Shown here: piece after piece, positions 22,401 to 35,552 of the stretch | Layout: each line of letters starts with the position of its first letter | Position numbering within the stretch: the first letter of the stretch is position 1 | Origin: Diphasiastrum complanatum | Taxonomy: Eukaryota; Streptophyta; Lycopodiopsida; Lycopodiales; Lycopodiaceae | Direction: 5' to 3' | Assembly (NCBI GenBank): GCA_029204225.1 | Contig: CM055102.1 | Coordinates: 2,321,805 to 2,385,804 of the forward strand | Length of the DNA: 64,000 nt | Notes under the pieces: model-generated | What the model was told of the DNA's origin: nothing | Databases searched by the model: none | The model's input: only the letters and a program-made list of their open reading frames with translations | Made by a program: the position numbers and the translations under genes

Positions 22401-22825
22401 CCAGATAGGGTCAAGCTACATTATTATGGCACACATCTTTTACGGCTGGACGTTTCGGGCTTGCCTATTCTTCCAGTTTATCTTACACAGACGCTATCTT
22501 TTGGTCTGAGATATCGTATAGGACAGCTTCGAGTCTCTTCTCATCAGCTTGCTATCGAGACAGGTAGATACACAGACACTCCCAGATTGCAGCGGATATG
22601 TCAGCTTTGTTCTCTTCAGGAGGTGGAAGATGAGTTTCATTTCATCTTTCGCTGCCCAGTATACTATGAGATTAGAGGACGATACCATTGTTTATACCGA
22701 GATATTCCCCTCACGTTGAGCTCCTTCCTCGAGTATCCAGATGCTAGATGTGTGGGTCTTCTTTTGAGAGAGATGTATGTTTTACGAGCTTCACTTCTAC
22801 CTACGCTCTCAGATATCTCACATTT

Positions 22826-25197
<2,372 letters not shown>

Positions 25198-25247
25198 ACC
25201 AAAAATTAGATCACAGAAAACATAATGCTCCCACCGAGGCAAGAAAG

Positions 25248-25260
25248 TGCTCTGATACCA
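25248..25260 (-). other. Primer binding site of an LTR element
   Basis: The minus strand reads TGGTATCAGAGCA, the initiator-Met primer site. The element interior on its left is cut after about 50 bp by the LINE i tail. Confidence 0.8.
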
Positions 25261-25690
25261 AGTTATAGACTCAATCTATGGATATTGTAAGCATAAATGA
25301 CTATAATAGATACAATCAAGCAATCTCCCATGAAGAATGACCAAGAGCATTTGATATAATCAATGGCTAAAGCCTTACAAACAATAACAAAATGTTCTCC
25401 CATGAAGAGCCCAAGCAATACCAATGAGCTGAATAATTAATGAATCAATGGCTAATGTCTAAAGGATAGCCCTATATATACTATCTAGAGGCCCTTAGTG
25501 GAACCTTCTCGAGATTGGGGCAACTTAGGGTACTTAGGTCCCATAAGGCCATGCCCTTAATGATAACTGGCCCAAAATCTAAAGGTATGCTAATTAAGGG
25601 CTATTTCTAGTATATAACTGATGTCAATTAGTAACGTCATGGCCTGAGGCCCAAATAGGTGAGTACTAATCTTTTATTCACTATAGAAAA
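25261..25690 (-). repeat. Probable 5' LTR next to the primer site
   Basis: Sequence upstream (minus sense) of the primer site. It shares the AAGTTA border and a similar layout with the LTR at 40763-41095. The outer end is not defined; 25690 is an estimate. Confidence 0.5.
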
Positions 25691-26069
25691 AATGGAAGGA
25701 AAATGGAGCTATGATAGGGCTGGAAAATGAGCAAGAAAATAGCTGGAGATAGGTGATGGACAGCAAGGTGAGAAAAAAGTAACAAAGAGGCTGGAAATGG
25801 CCGATGTTTGTCACACTCAAAAGTCGTCTTGTCCATCTTTGCTCTTGAATTATTCATTTATACAATGCTAAACACTAGAGCAAAACATGATTCATAAAAT
25901 AATCTTTTTAATAATAGCGTTGCTTGCTCAATACATTTTGTTCTCTTGTTCTCAATTGAAATGATACCTTTTTAATATCAAGAGACATGATAATCACACA
26001 CAATAAACTTATAATCATTGCTTTTGCAGTATAGTTTGAACAATGCATCCTTATTTTTGTTGCAAGTAC

Positions 26070-26135
26070 CTGACCTTCCACTCCTCCACTGACAATTCGC
26101 CCACTGTCAGAGGTTCCACAAATTGCAGTCACACC
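26070..26135 (-). CDS. CFAP52: CFAP52 homologue, exon F (most downstream seen)
   Basis: A 22-codon exon (GVTAICGTSDSGRIVSGG, then VEGQ) with acceptor ...ATATCAG and donor GTACTTGC, phase 0 at both ends. It encodes the start of a WD blade. Further exons for the last three or so WD repeats should follow on the minus strand but none is recognisable between here and position 1. They may lie outside the window or be hidden beyond the retroelements. Confidence 0.8.
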
Positions 26136-26256
26136 CTGATATCATATAAAGAGGTACAACATGAGCCATAAGTTTCCAGTTTCGCTCTCTTGATCCTGCA
26201 GTGAGTTCAATTTTTTTCTTGTCTAAATGGTAGAATCTTGCTACATTTTCGTAAAC

Positions 26257-26397
26257 CTGGACGTGCGCATCGATTATAGTATAAAGCAGTTTTCCTGTTT
26301 CTGGACCAAATCCTCGTATTCTTCCATCACTCCAACCACTGATAATTGACTTTCCATCTGGCATAAATGCCAAACAAAGACATTTCTTGTTACGAAC
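26257..26397 (-). CDS. CFAP52: CFAP52 homologue, exon E
   Basis: A 47-codon exon (VRNKKCLCLAFMPDGKSIIS ... GPETGKLLYTIIDAHVQ), acceptor GATGCAG, donor GTTTAC, phase 0. The DGKSIISGW and PETGKLLY motifs are typical of the CFAP52/WDR16 middle WD repeats. The intron to exon F is 121 bp. Confidence 0.88.
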
Positions 26398-26768
26398 CTG
26401 CATCATCCACATGATGCAGCAATTAGACCATCAAAATGATCTTCCTTAGACTTACTGTAAAAAAAGTTGAACCTCTTGCAACAAGATTGACCTTCAACTA
26501 CTTGCAAGTTTTAACAGTCTTAGAGTTTAGGGTTTTAAACCATGTATGCAGCCTATCTGACAATCATATGAGGAAATTTTAGAGATGGAAATATCCCAAA
26601 AATGAGCAATAAAGATGAGGCCAGTTCTTGGCAATATTTTATCAGGCTATTATCAATGTTTGTACACAGACAAGCCTTTTTCCAGAATAGAATATTTGAT
26701 AACTTCAGACGTTATGTGGTTGAAATCACTTTGTGCTAGAGTATAGCATCACACATCTGAGCAAAGAC

Positions 26769-26940
26769 CTGTATTTGGAGTAATTCATGACACTTATGTA
26801 AGTGCCAAATGCGAATATCATCCCGTGAACATGTGGCAAAAACCTCGCTATATCCTGATGCAAAGGCAATATCATATATTTTGTCACAGTGGCAGGCATG
26901 CAGAAGCTTTGGTACCATCACATTTTTTTTTCCAGTGTAT
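26769..26940 (-). CDS. CFAP52: CFAP52 homologue, exon D
   Basis: 172 bp. One base completes the codon from exon C; the exon then encodes YTGKKNVMVPKLLHACHCDK, YDIAFASGYSEVFATCSRDD and IRIWHLHKCHELLQIQ. It contains a full WD strand (DIRIWHL). Acceptor TTCACAG, donor GTCTTT. The intron to exon E is 371 bp. Confidence 0.9.
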
Positions 26941-27754
26941 CTGTGAATGAAGGATTACAGCAAGCATCAAATCCTGTCATCATGCAGTTATCGGCTGGAC
27001 TGCTTGTTTGAAAAACTTATAAAATAGCTTAGCAACTTTGTATGTATCTTAAAATCCAATCTTTGTATAGATCTCATCAACCCATACTGCAAAATCTGCT
27101 GTTTGCATAGATCCCAGCAACCGATTTTGCAAAATCTAATTGTAAGTTGTGTAAATGGCAGCAAGAATTTCCAACCACTGACTTTCATCAGCCAAAAAGC
27201 AATCATATTTTGAAAAAGTAAAAGAAAAAGCTAAAACGGTGCTCTATTTACAGCCTGGTAAGCACAAATCCTTGCATAAACCTTAGGGACAGCTGTGTTA
27301 TAAAGCAAGATTGCTTCAAATGTTTTATGCTCCAAAGGCTTGCTTGTCTCTCAAGTGAATATGTGCTATAATAGACTACTGAAAAGACTTTCAGGGTAGC
27401 ACAATAAAAAATAACACAAGAAAGAAAATAAAAACAATATCTTAGAAGTTAGAACATGGTACCACAGACCACTTCAACCTTTACCATCTGACTTTGGGTC
27501 TTTTTTGGAAAAAAAATTGAGATTTTTTTAATAATCTTGGATCAGGACAATTTGACCTTTGTTTTGAATGGATTGGAATCAAGATTCAGATCTACCTGGG
27601 AATATAACTAGAGGGGATGAGTTGCTGTTTTCTGTAACAGAGATTGCCTTATTTTAAGCAATGCCTTTGAATATGCTTTGGTCCTTCTCTGATTACTGTC
27701 CCTTGGAGATCTAGGTACTACAACAAGAGAATGAATTATGAATAGAGTACTCAC

Positions 27755-28023
27755 ATGACTGAGTACAAATTACAGGTGTTTGTTCCAGTATAAAACTCAA
27801 AAGATTCTCCTTCACCAGCTTCACCAATTGCCATGGAAGTGATACCACCCGCAACTTTAGCAATGGAAATAACTTTAAAACTTCTAGCTTTGAGGAGCAT
27901 GATAGTTCCTTCACCACCTCCAACCAGCAGATCACCTGATCTAGTATTCGAACAGCACATGACACCATTTTCTATTCTGGCTTTAGGACCATGATGCCTA
28001 AACAGTTTCTGCACGAGGCTGAC
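27755..28023 (-). CDS. CFAP52: CFAP52 homologue, exon C
   Basis: 269 bp encoding VSLVQKLFRHHGPKARIENG, then SGDLLVGGGEGTIMLL, ITSMAIGEAGEG and FYTGTNTCNLYSV. Acceptor TATGCAG, donor GTGAGT; it ends two bases into a codon completed by exon D. SGDLLVG-GEG is a strong family match. A gypsy element (A1) lies in the 7.8-kb intron just upstream, in the opposite orientation to the gene. Confidence 0.9.
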
Positions 28024-28129
28024 CTGCATACAAAAATGTCATACAAGAAACATGATAATTACAACATACAAACTTTATATAACCAACAATCCTTCATACA
28101 ACTAATGACTGTTGAATTCCAAAGTATTT

Positions 28130-28521
28130 TATTTTATTTATTGTTATCTCTGTCTCTCTTCAAACTCCTCCACCACCTAACACGTTACCTGATCAATCCT
28201 TCTACCACTCAATCTCAATCGCCCACTGTTTCTTCGACCATTTCTCCTCCTTCCTCTACTGTTCGTACCCCTACTGCTCCTTGTCCCATTATCCTAAAAC
28301 GGTATACACCACAGGAAATGGCTGAGATTCGTGCTAAAAATCTATGTTTTAACTGCCGTAGCCCCTACCATTTGAACTGTAACTGTCCACATCCTCGCCC
28401 ACCAGCTACTTTACAAGTCCATGATGTTTTAGACCCTGATGATTCATCCCTCTACCTACTTGAGGAGTCTCCTCTAGATGATCCTCCTTCTGCTCCTCAT
28501 GATGCTTCTGCTGAGAGTTAG
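28130..28521 (+). pseudogene. gag C-terminal fragment of gypsy family B
   Basis: Encodes a Ser/Thr/Pro-rich linker, YTPQEMAEIRAKNLCFNC and a CCHC knuckle (CFNCRSPYHLNCNC), followed by a Pro/Asp-rich tail. This matches the gag at 15801-16500, not the family A gag at 56.2-57.6 kb (CFVCMGKGHTVRQC). Family A sequence takes over at about 28525-28530. Confidence 0.8.
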
Positions 28522-28583
28522 CCTAAGTTCATCTTGTTCAGACTGTATGTTTCCCCAGTGACTCGGCAGCTTCCGAGATCAAA

Positions 28584-31106
28584 GTGTATCATGAAGATCA
28601 TGAACACTGTTGCCAGCTGACCTCTGCAATGCTAGCGAGACCCTTCAGCTTTGGGCCGCATGACCTAGTACGTATGCATGGGAAAGTTGGTAACCAGTCA
28701 GTAAGAGTCATGGTTGATGATGGGGCAACCCATAATTTCATCAACCACACCCTGGTTAAAAAGCTTAAACTACCAGAAGTACCTAGTCAGCATAGGTACA
28801 TAGTTTCATTAGCTAAGGGTGAAGATAAAAAAATATGGGAAACTATGGTAAGTAAGTTAAATCTTGGTATTCAGGGGTACCAAGATCAAATAAACTTTCA
28901 GATAATGCACCTGGATCGAACAGACATTGTTCTCGGGAGAGATTGGCTCTACAGTTTAGGACCTTCCCTCCACAGAAACTATCAGGAGAACACCCTCAGC
29001 TTTCAGTATAAAGGCCGAGAGATCCAGTTGCATGGGGAGCATGATGTTCCCAACAGCCCTATGGTCTGCAGTTCAGAGCTCTGTCAGCTAATCGGAGACG
29101 AAGACCATCAGGTATTCTTATGTGACTTTCAGTTTATTCCTGAAGTTTCTATTTCCAGTTCTATTCAGCAGAAAATCAGTAAATTAGAAACTTTATTGTC
29201 TAAATTTAAAGATGTTTTTCCTGAAGATTTGCCACATGGTTTACCACCTAGCAGAGAGGTAGATCATGTAATAAACCTAGTACCAGGTACAGCACCTGTT
29301 TCTAAACCTCTGTATCGGGTCAGCCGAACAGAGGATGAAGAAATAACTAGGCAGTTAACAGACTATCTTGGGAAAGGCCAAATTCAGACCAGTAGTTCAC
29401 CATGGGCCTCACCAGTCCTATTGGTGAAAAAGAAAGAGGGGTCTATGCGTCTTTGCGTAGATTACAGAGCCCTCAATAAAGTCACAATTAAGAATAAATA
29501 CCCTATGCCTCGGGCAGACGAGTTGTTTGATCAACTCGACGGGGCTAAGTTTTTCAGTAAAATAGACCTTAGATCGGGATATCATCAAGTCCGTATAAAA
29601 TCGGAAGATGTCTCGAAAACAGCTTTTAGGACTCGTCACGGTCATTATGAGTTTAAGGTGATGCCATTTGGGCTCACAAATGCTCCAGCTACCTTTATGA
29701 CCTTGATGAACAGTGTCCTCAGACCATACTTGGGTAAGTTTGTGGTCGTATTTTTAGATGACATCCTCGTCTACAGCAAAACGAGGAAGGAGCATCTAAA
29801 ACACCTCAGAAAGGTGTTTCGACTGCTCAGAAAGCATAAGCTTTATGCTAAACAATCCAAGTGTGAATTCTTCGTTGAAGAAGTAGCATATTTGGGTCAC
29901 ATTATCTCTTCAGATGGGATTAAGATGGACCCAAATAAGGTTAAAGCCATACTCAGTTGGCTGAGACCTCAGAATATTTTGGAACTTCAAATCTTTCTTG
30001 GTCTCGCGGGATATTACAGACGATTTGTCAAGGAATATGCTCAGATAGCAGTCCCTATGACAAATCTTCTTAAGGGGAAGGGAAAGGAGTTCATTTGGGA
30101 GTCTGCACAACAGGAGAGCTTTGATGCTCTCAAAACAGCCTTAGCTACAGCACCAGTCTTAAAAGTCGTCGACCCCAATCAGCCATTTGTGGTCGAAACA
30201 GATGCTAGCGACTTTGCAGTAGGCGCTGTGCTAACTCAGGGTGGACGACCAGTTGCGTTCGAGAGTAAAAAACTCGAGCCAGCTCAGACTAGGTACAGTG
30301 CCTATGAAAAGGAACTCTTTTCTATAGTCCATGCCCTTAAGACTTGGAGGCATTATTTGTATGGTGCCAACTTTGAGGTCCTGACAGACCATGAGAGTCT
30401 CAGATACCTTTGCAATCAACCTGAGCTTAGAGGTCGGAAAGCTCGTTGGGCAGAGTTGATGCAAGAGTTTGACATGTCTATCAGATATAGGCGTGGAAAA
30501 TTCAATACAGTAGCAGATGCCCTTAGCAGAATGCCTATGATAAACGAGCTGAGGTTTACTCAGATTCGTAATGAGTTACTCGAGTCCTTGAGAGGGAAAT
30601 GCCAGCATGATGCATTCTTCTCTATTATCTGGAACTCAGTCCAGAACAGACAGTTACAGACTCCAGAACCAGTTCCCGGGGCTGGTGCCAGTTCATCCAA
30701 GAATACGGCAGCTTCCGTTGAGGATGATGATGAGTCCGAGTATACGTCGTCAGATGACGTTGAGGATTCTGAGCCTGTATTACCCAAGCAAACCCCAGTG
30801 GTTGAGGGTCAGTTGACTCAAGGATTCAAATGGAAACAGTATTCCATTCAGGATGAGTACTTGCTCTATAGAGATAGAGTATGTGTCCCCAATTCAGAGG
30901 ATTATAGGCAGCAGGTCCTATATGAATGTCATGACAATCCTAGCGCGGGACACCCAGGCATACAGAAGACCTATGAGCTTCTTCGTAGGCAATTTTTCTG
31001 GCCCAGTATGAAAAAGGACGTCCACCAGTATGTAACCAGTTGCCAGAAATGTCAAGTAAATAAAGCAGAGCGTTTAAAGGCAGGAGGGTTGTTGCATCCC
31101 TTATAA
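28584..31106 (+). CDS. gypsy A1 pol: protease, RT, RNase H, integrase zinc finger
   Basis: An 840-codon frame. Protease, about residues 30-130, has [11 protein letters not shown] at 43-53 (Asp-Asp-Gly where Asp-Ser/Thr-Gly is usual) and [10 protein letters not shown], about 240-440: [47 protein letters not shown]. RNase H from about 530: [40 protein letters not shown]. The integrase HHCC zinc finger follows a Glu/Asp-rich linker ([28 protein letters not shown]). It ends in TAA at 31104-31106, yet integrase continues in the same frame. ATG 28584 is internal to the gag-pol product. Confidence 0.92.
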   Translation: MYHEDHEHCCQLTSAMLARPFSFGPHDLVRMHGKVGNQSVRVMVDDGATHNFINHTLVKKLKLPEVPSQHRYIVSLAKGEDKKIWETMVSKLNLGIQGYQDQINFQIMHLDRTDIVLGRDWLYSLGPSLHRNYQENTLSFQYKGREIQLHGEHDVPNSPMVCSSELCQLIGDEDHQVFLCDFQFIPEVSISSSIQQKISKLETLLSKFKDVFPEDLPHGLPPSREVDHVINLVPGTAPVSKPLYRVSRTEDEEITRQLTDYLGKGQIQTSSSPWASPVLLVKKKEGSMRLCVDYRALNKVTIKNKYPMPRADELFDQLDGAKFFSKIDLRSGYHQVRIKSEDVSKTAFRTRHGHYEFKVMPFGLTNAPATFMTLMNSVLRPYLGKFVVVFLDDILVYSKTRKEHLKHLRKVFRLLRKHKLYAKQSKCEFFVEEVAYLGHIISSDGIKMDPNKVKAILSWLRPQNILELQIFLGLAGYYRRFVKEYAQIAVPMTNLLKGKGKEFIWESAQQESFDALKTALATAPVLKVVDPNQPFVVETDASDFAVGAVLTQGGRPVAFESKKLEPAQTRYSAYEKELFSIVHALKTWRHYLYGANFEVLTDHESLRYLCNQPELRGRKARWAELMQEFDMSIRYRRGKFNTVADALSRMPMINELRFTQIRNELLESLRGKCQHDAFFSIIWNSVQNRQLQTPEPVPGAGASSSKNTAASVEDDDESEYTSSDDVEDSEPVLPKQTPVVEGQLTQGFKWKQYSIQDEYLLYRDRVCVPNSEDYRQQVLYECHDNPSAGHPGIQKTYELLRRQFFWPSMKKDVHQYVTSCQKCQVNKAERLKAGGLLHPL

Positions 31107-32195
31107 ATACCAGCTGGTAAATGGGAGAGTATCTCCATGGATTTTATAGTAGGCCTGCCTAAAACCCAAAAGGGTAATGACGCTATATGGGTCACAGTTG
31201 ACCGTCTGACCAAAATGGCTCATTTTATTCCGACCAAAACAACCGTTAGAGCTCCAGAGTTAGCGAGGTTGTTTGTAGACGGGCTATTTAAATTGTACGG
31301 TCTACCTTCCGGCATAGTCAGCGACCGGGACAGTAAGTTTACTGGAAATTTTTGGAAGGCAGTATTCCATCATCTCCATACTAAACTTAATATGAGTACC
31401 ACTGACCATCCACAGACGGACGGTCAAACAGAAAGGGTAAATCAAGTGCTGGAGGATATGCTTCGTGCATACGTCAGCAAGAGGCAGACTAATTGGGAGG
31501 AGTATCTCTCAATATTAGAGTTTGCTTACAACAGTACCAAACATTCAGCTACGGGATACAGCCCATTTATGCTGATGTACGGTTTTCAGCCACGCTCACC
31601 CACAGCTGTAGGGTTTAAACAAGAAAAAGTTGAAGCAGCCAGAAACTTTTTAGAAGACCTAAACCAGATGATAGAACATGCTAAGCGTAGCATTAGACAA
31701 TCCCAGGATCGAGCCAGGCATTATGCAGATCCACACAGACGGGATGTGCAGTTCTCCACTGGTGAGAAAGTCTACTTGAGAGTCCCAGTTGACTCTAAAA
31801 CCCTCAAATCAGGAGTGTGTGCTAAGTTGTCTCCAAGGTATTGTGGTCCCTTTACCATCAGTAGGAGACTAGGCGAGGTCACCTATGAACTAGAACTCCC
31901 ACACAGCAGTAAGGTTTTTCCAGTTTTTCATGTAAGTCAGTTACGAAAAGCCTTAACCAGATCAGATAATCTGGTAGGGGACAGTGTTCTAGTTCTCCCA
32001 TTGGATCCTCAACAACCTCCACATGAACCAGAGGAAATTCTTGATAGTAGAGAGACGCAAACTCGTCATACTCTATACCGAGAATATCTGGTTAAGTGGA
32101 ATGATCAGCCTGTTGAGAATGCCACTTGGGAAAGAGGCAGCGTCCTTCGCAAGATTTTTCCAGACTTTGTCTTAGAGGACCAAGACGGTTCTTAA
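31107..32195 (+). CDS. gypsy A1 integrase core and C-terminus
   Basis: Same frame as the preceding ORF after one TAA. It contains the DDE catalytic core (WESISMDFIVGLPKTQ, IVSDRDSKFTGNFWKAV, HPQTDGQTERVNQVLEDML), the GPFTISRRLGEVTYELELP region with VFHVSQLRKAL, and a chromodomain-like end (REYLVKWNDQPVENATWERG), which places it among chromoviruses. The product joins the cDNA to chromosomal DNA; the chromodomain may steer it to particular chromatin. Its ATG at 31137 is probably not a natural start. Confidence 0.9.
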   Translation: MPAGKWESISMDFIVGLPKTQKGNDAIWVTVDRLTKMAHFIPTKTTVRAPELARLFVDGLFKLYGLPSGIVSDRDSKFTGNFWKAVFHHLHTKLNMSTTDHPQTDGQTERVNQVLEDMLRAYVSKRQTNWEEYLSILEFAYNSTKHSATGYSPFMLMYGFQPRSPTAVGFKQEKVEAARNFLEDLNQMIEHAKRSIRQSQDRARHYADPHRRDVQFSTGEKVYLRVPVDSKTLKSGVCAKLSPRYCGPFTISRRLGEVTYELELPHSSKVFPVFHVSQLRKALTRSDNLVGDSVLVLPLDPQQPPHEPEEILDSRETQTRHTLYREYLVKWNDQPVENATWERGSVLRKIFPDFVLEDQDGS

Positions 32196-32206
32196 GGGGG
32201 AGGGAG
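32194..32206 (+). other. gypsy A1 polypurine tract
   Basis: AAGGGGGAGGGAG directly before the TGTTACGAG start of the 3' LTR. Confidence 0.85.
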
Positions 32207-32564
32207 TGTTACGAGCTCGTAACCAGTGCCGAACCCTAGAGAACACAGATAGGTCAGATACCACAGTCAGGGTCGTGTCCAGCGTACATGACCAACAGGG
32301 CAAGACAGTGTGAGTAGTGTGCCCCAGCACGGTCCATAGCCATGGCGGGCCTAACACAGCCTAGGGACCCTGTCAGCAGGATAGGGCCCCCAGTTGGGTC
32401 CCGACGTGCAGTCGGCCACGTCAGTGCCACGTGGCCGACACTTGGCAGTAGCATGCTACCAGTCCTCACACTGGGCTAGGAGGGGCTTACTCTATATCAG
32501 GGAGTAGGCAAGGTTGGGTGGATCAATTAGTGTTTGCCCTACTGTGGTGTTAGGATCTATTACA
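32207..32564 (+). repeat. gypsy A1 3' LTR
   Basis: Begins TGTTACGAGC and ends about TATTACA. It is alignable along its length with the LTR at 58454-58749 but longer, mainly because of an extra ~40-bp hairpin at about 32400-32440. The end coordinate is approximate. Confidence 0.8.
32411..32439 (+). promoter_or_regulatory. G-box inside a perfect 11-bp inverted repeat in the LTR
   Basis: GTCGGCCACGT and ACGTGGCCGAC flank a 7-bp spacer. The right arm overlaps CACGTG (32428-32433), the plant G-box bound by bZIP and bHLH factors. It is absent from the A2 LTR. Confidence 0.6.
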
Positions 32565-32749
32565 CTCACGCACATAGGATATGAGATAAAATTGAAAATA
32601 CAGCATCACATTTAAAAATCGACACACACACAATGTGCAGCAAATAAAGTACGTCCAACACTGGATATAATGTGAAAATTGGTCTGAATACAATGGTCGA
32701 CCGTCTGCTAAAAACAAACTGCTAAAAATAAATAACAGAGCCACAATCA

Positions 32750-35226
32750 ATGCTTTGGCTCTGACTCAGACGAATGCTCCGAAGACAACTCAGGGCCCCG
32801 AGCTGACTCTCGTAGCCAATATCTGTGCTTGTCTGGAACTGGCATGGGTTGTGTATTCGAGGAGGACTCGTCAGTAGCATCATCCCAATCTGCCTCCGCA
32901 TCAGCCCCCAAGCAAGCCAAACCAACTAGACCTGCTCCACCTGGCTGTGATAGTGCACCTCTAGCTGCACCTGGAGCCCTACGAGGTCGTCCTCTCTTCC
33001 CTGGCTGTTTCTATGCTCTGCCTTTCTTGTTCAGTGCACCCTTGGGCCTTTCTGGTCTCTTGCGGACGAGGGGAGCTGTCAATGCCTCATCACCCCCAAG
33101 CAAATCACCTGGCTGGCTAGGCTGGGCCCAAGCTGAGGCCGACTCGAATAGGGATGCCAAAGAGGGGTATCCCTGTGCAGCTGATAGAGGAGGATGAGCC
33201 CATGGAGTGTGTGCCCATGGGGCTGCTGCTGGTGGAGGAACTGGCTGTGGAGGGGCAGTCCTTGCAAGAGGCAAGTACAGCACGATATGTACTGAAAGGG
33301 GCGTTGTAGTGGCCGGTACTGGTACATCATGGGTGCTGCCAAAGGAGGAGCCAGTGGAGTGGGTGCTATCAAAAGAGGAGGATGTGAAGTGGGTGCTGCC
33401 ACTGGAGGAGCCACTATGGATATTGGCGCTGCAAGAGAAAACCTGGGCACAGATGGTGGCCTGCCATGGAGACCTGGTGCTACAGAAGTGGACGGCGATG
33501 GAGGGGCTGCGGGCCTCAATGGCATCGGTGGCACTGGCGGTGCTGTGCGGCGCACATATACCCTCTGAGGAACTGGAGGAACTGGAGGCACCTCATGTAG
33601 CTGCTCTGGCTGAGACTCTATGTCTATGTATGGCAAGAGATGATGGGGGTGCCCTAACACTCGGCATCTGTTGGGCCTCTGAATCCAATGTGGCAATCAA
33701 GTCGTCTAGTTGGGCATCTGAATACAAATGCTTTGGGCTCTAGGCCTCATCCTGTGCTCCTCTGAATCATCTTGTGCCTCATCCCGTGCCTCATCATGTG
33801 CACCCTGTAGACCCTGCATGGCCTCCCAATCGGTGCAATCAAAGTCATCTGGTGTCTCCTCTGGTGTGCTGTCAAAGTAACGTCCATGACTCTGCACTGC
33901 ACGCATCCAAGCAGCTGCGGGACCGGCATGTAAATCACTCTGCCCTCTATCAAGAGCCTCCTCCATCATATCGACATAGGTAGGTATGCCACTGCCCCCC
34001 CCCGTGTGCCCTACATGTCTCCTAGTATAACCTGTGCCATGTGCCCCACCTCTACCACATGATGCACCTGTGGCCCCTGCCCGTGACATGTGCCCACCAA
34101 CACCTATATCATCTGCCCTATCCCACTCTGATCTGGCGAACATAACCCGAATGGGCTCATCCTCATCCTGCTCATCCTCTGACACTGGCTCAACTGCCTC
34201 ATACAATGGAGGCTCTCTGTGCTCAAGCCCAAGCTCTCTCTCTCTCTCATCTCGACAAGCTCCCTCTCTCTCTCAACCATCAACTAAATGGAAGGTTCAG
34301 CTCATAAATCAAACTGGCCACCGCCTATGTGGCCTCTCTGTCCATGTGCGGCTGATGCGCGCCACGAATGGTCTGCTGCACAAGGGCTCTCCCTGGTGGG
34401 CGACAGGTAGTGGACTTCCAGCATGGTGCATCAACCGTGACGGGAATGGATGATGACGCGACAAGTTGGGCACTAGTGGATGCATCAGCTATAGACGTGG
34501 AATGGGGAGAGTGGGATGCACTGGCAGGGATGGGTGCAGCAACATAAGTGGGGTACACCGGAGGGGCAACATCTGGCATGGGATACGAAAACTGCTGGCT
34601 AAGGACGTCATCCGGATGGGAAGGGAGGGAGGAAGGGATCTCCTCAGCATCCTCGAAGGCCTCGAGACTAGCATCCAGGGCCTGCTCGAGTGGCGAAGAG
34701 TCCATGAGAAAATCGTAAACTGTGGGCGTGCGAGCAACAGAACGTGGTGGTGGAACCGCAATGGCAATTGGCGGACACGAGGGGACGGGATCCACCGGAA
34801 TGGGTGCAGATGGGGGTGCGTGTGGCGGAACTGTCTGAGGGGGATGAGGGGCAATGGCACGGGACGAGGATGCACTCCCTCTCCTCGTGCGTGCCAGCCA
34901 AGTAAGCAACAACTCTGGGTCAGCCACATAAGGAGCAGTGCAAAACCGGAGAACGCCCTCCAAAATGGGGTGCTCCCCCGCCACAAGGCGTGGCCCGTAG
35001 GTGTCAGGGGGACGGACATGCTGCCACAAGGGGCAGCGTTTATGGTGCCACCATTTTTGGTGCGTGCACCGAGCAGGTGGCCTTTAAGGCGAGTGAGGGA
35101 CGCAACGAATTCGACTAGGCAATATCGGCAACGCACGACCTTCTGACCGGTCTTGTTGGTCTTGTCGGCAACCCGCCTGACAACATCCACCTCATCCCAC
35201 AGATCGGAAAGGTCGGACTACACCAT
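32750..35226 (-). mobile_element. hAT (BED/DUF659) element with internal deletion
   Basis: Read on the minus strand. ATG at 35226 has TAG as its third codon; SDLSDLWDEVDVVRR follows, then a BED zinc finger (VRCRYCLVEF ... LTRLKGHLLG) and a Pro-rich linker. DREAT is reached near 34325. At about 34290 the sequence jumps to the C-terminal tail: an acidic region (34206-33706), a Pro-rich region (33696-33000) and an AT-hook-like KRGRPRR near 32980, ending SESEPKH at about 32752. The DDE/RNase H core is missing, so this is a non-autonomous deletion derivative. Terminal inverted repeats were not identified. Confidence 0.75.
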
Positions 35227-35552
35227 TGTGATGGAGAAAAATATGGAAAAAATGCAGATGAAGCTACAACTGGAAGAATGGAAAGCTGGAAAAAAGAACA
35301 GCAGGGTTGAATGTTGGAGAGACGTTGGAAATAGGCGAAGGCAGCGAAGGCAAGGCGAAGCAAATCATATGCAAGGCAGGGCGTTGCATGGGCGAAGGGC
35401 GACACAAGGCAGCGAAGGCAGGCAGGCAGAAACAGCAGCGAAGTCAGGGCAGCGAGGGCGCAAAAAAATTTCAGAGAGATGTGAGGGGGGCGGGTAGATT
35501 TAGGGCAAAAGAAAAAATTAAAAATTAAATATTAATTATATTATTATATTGT

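Larger units (their letters stand above)
28100..32564 (+). mobile_element. Ty3/gypsy A1: nearly intact chimeric element
   Basis: It sits inside a CFAP52 intron on the opposite strand. Order: a family-B-like gag end (28130-28521), protease-RT-RNase H-integrase N-terminus (28584-31106), integrase core and chromodomain-like end (31107-32195), purine tract (32194-32206) and 3' LTR (32207 to about 32564). The 5' LTR and most of gag are missing. The only obvious lesion in pol is one TAA. Confidence 0.9.

Noticed and set aside
26988-27206. Minus-strand ORF between CFAP52 exons as an additional exon
   Set aside because: Not in the WD40 protein order, no splice sites in register, and the flanking exons join in phase without it.
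33207-33743. Plus-strand ORF of 178 codons in the hAT region
   Set aside because: Shadow of the Pro-rich, GC-rich minus-strand transposase tail; no recognisable motif.
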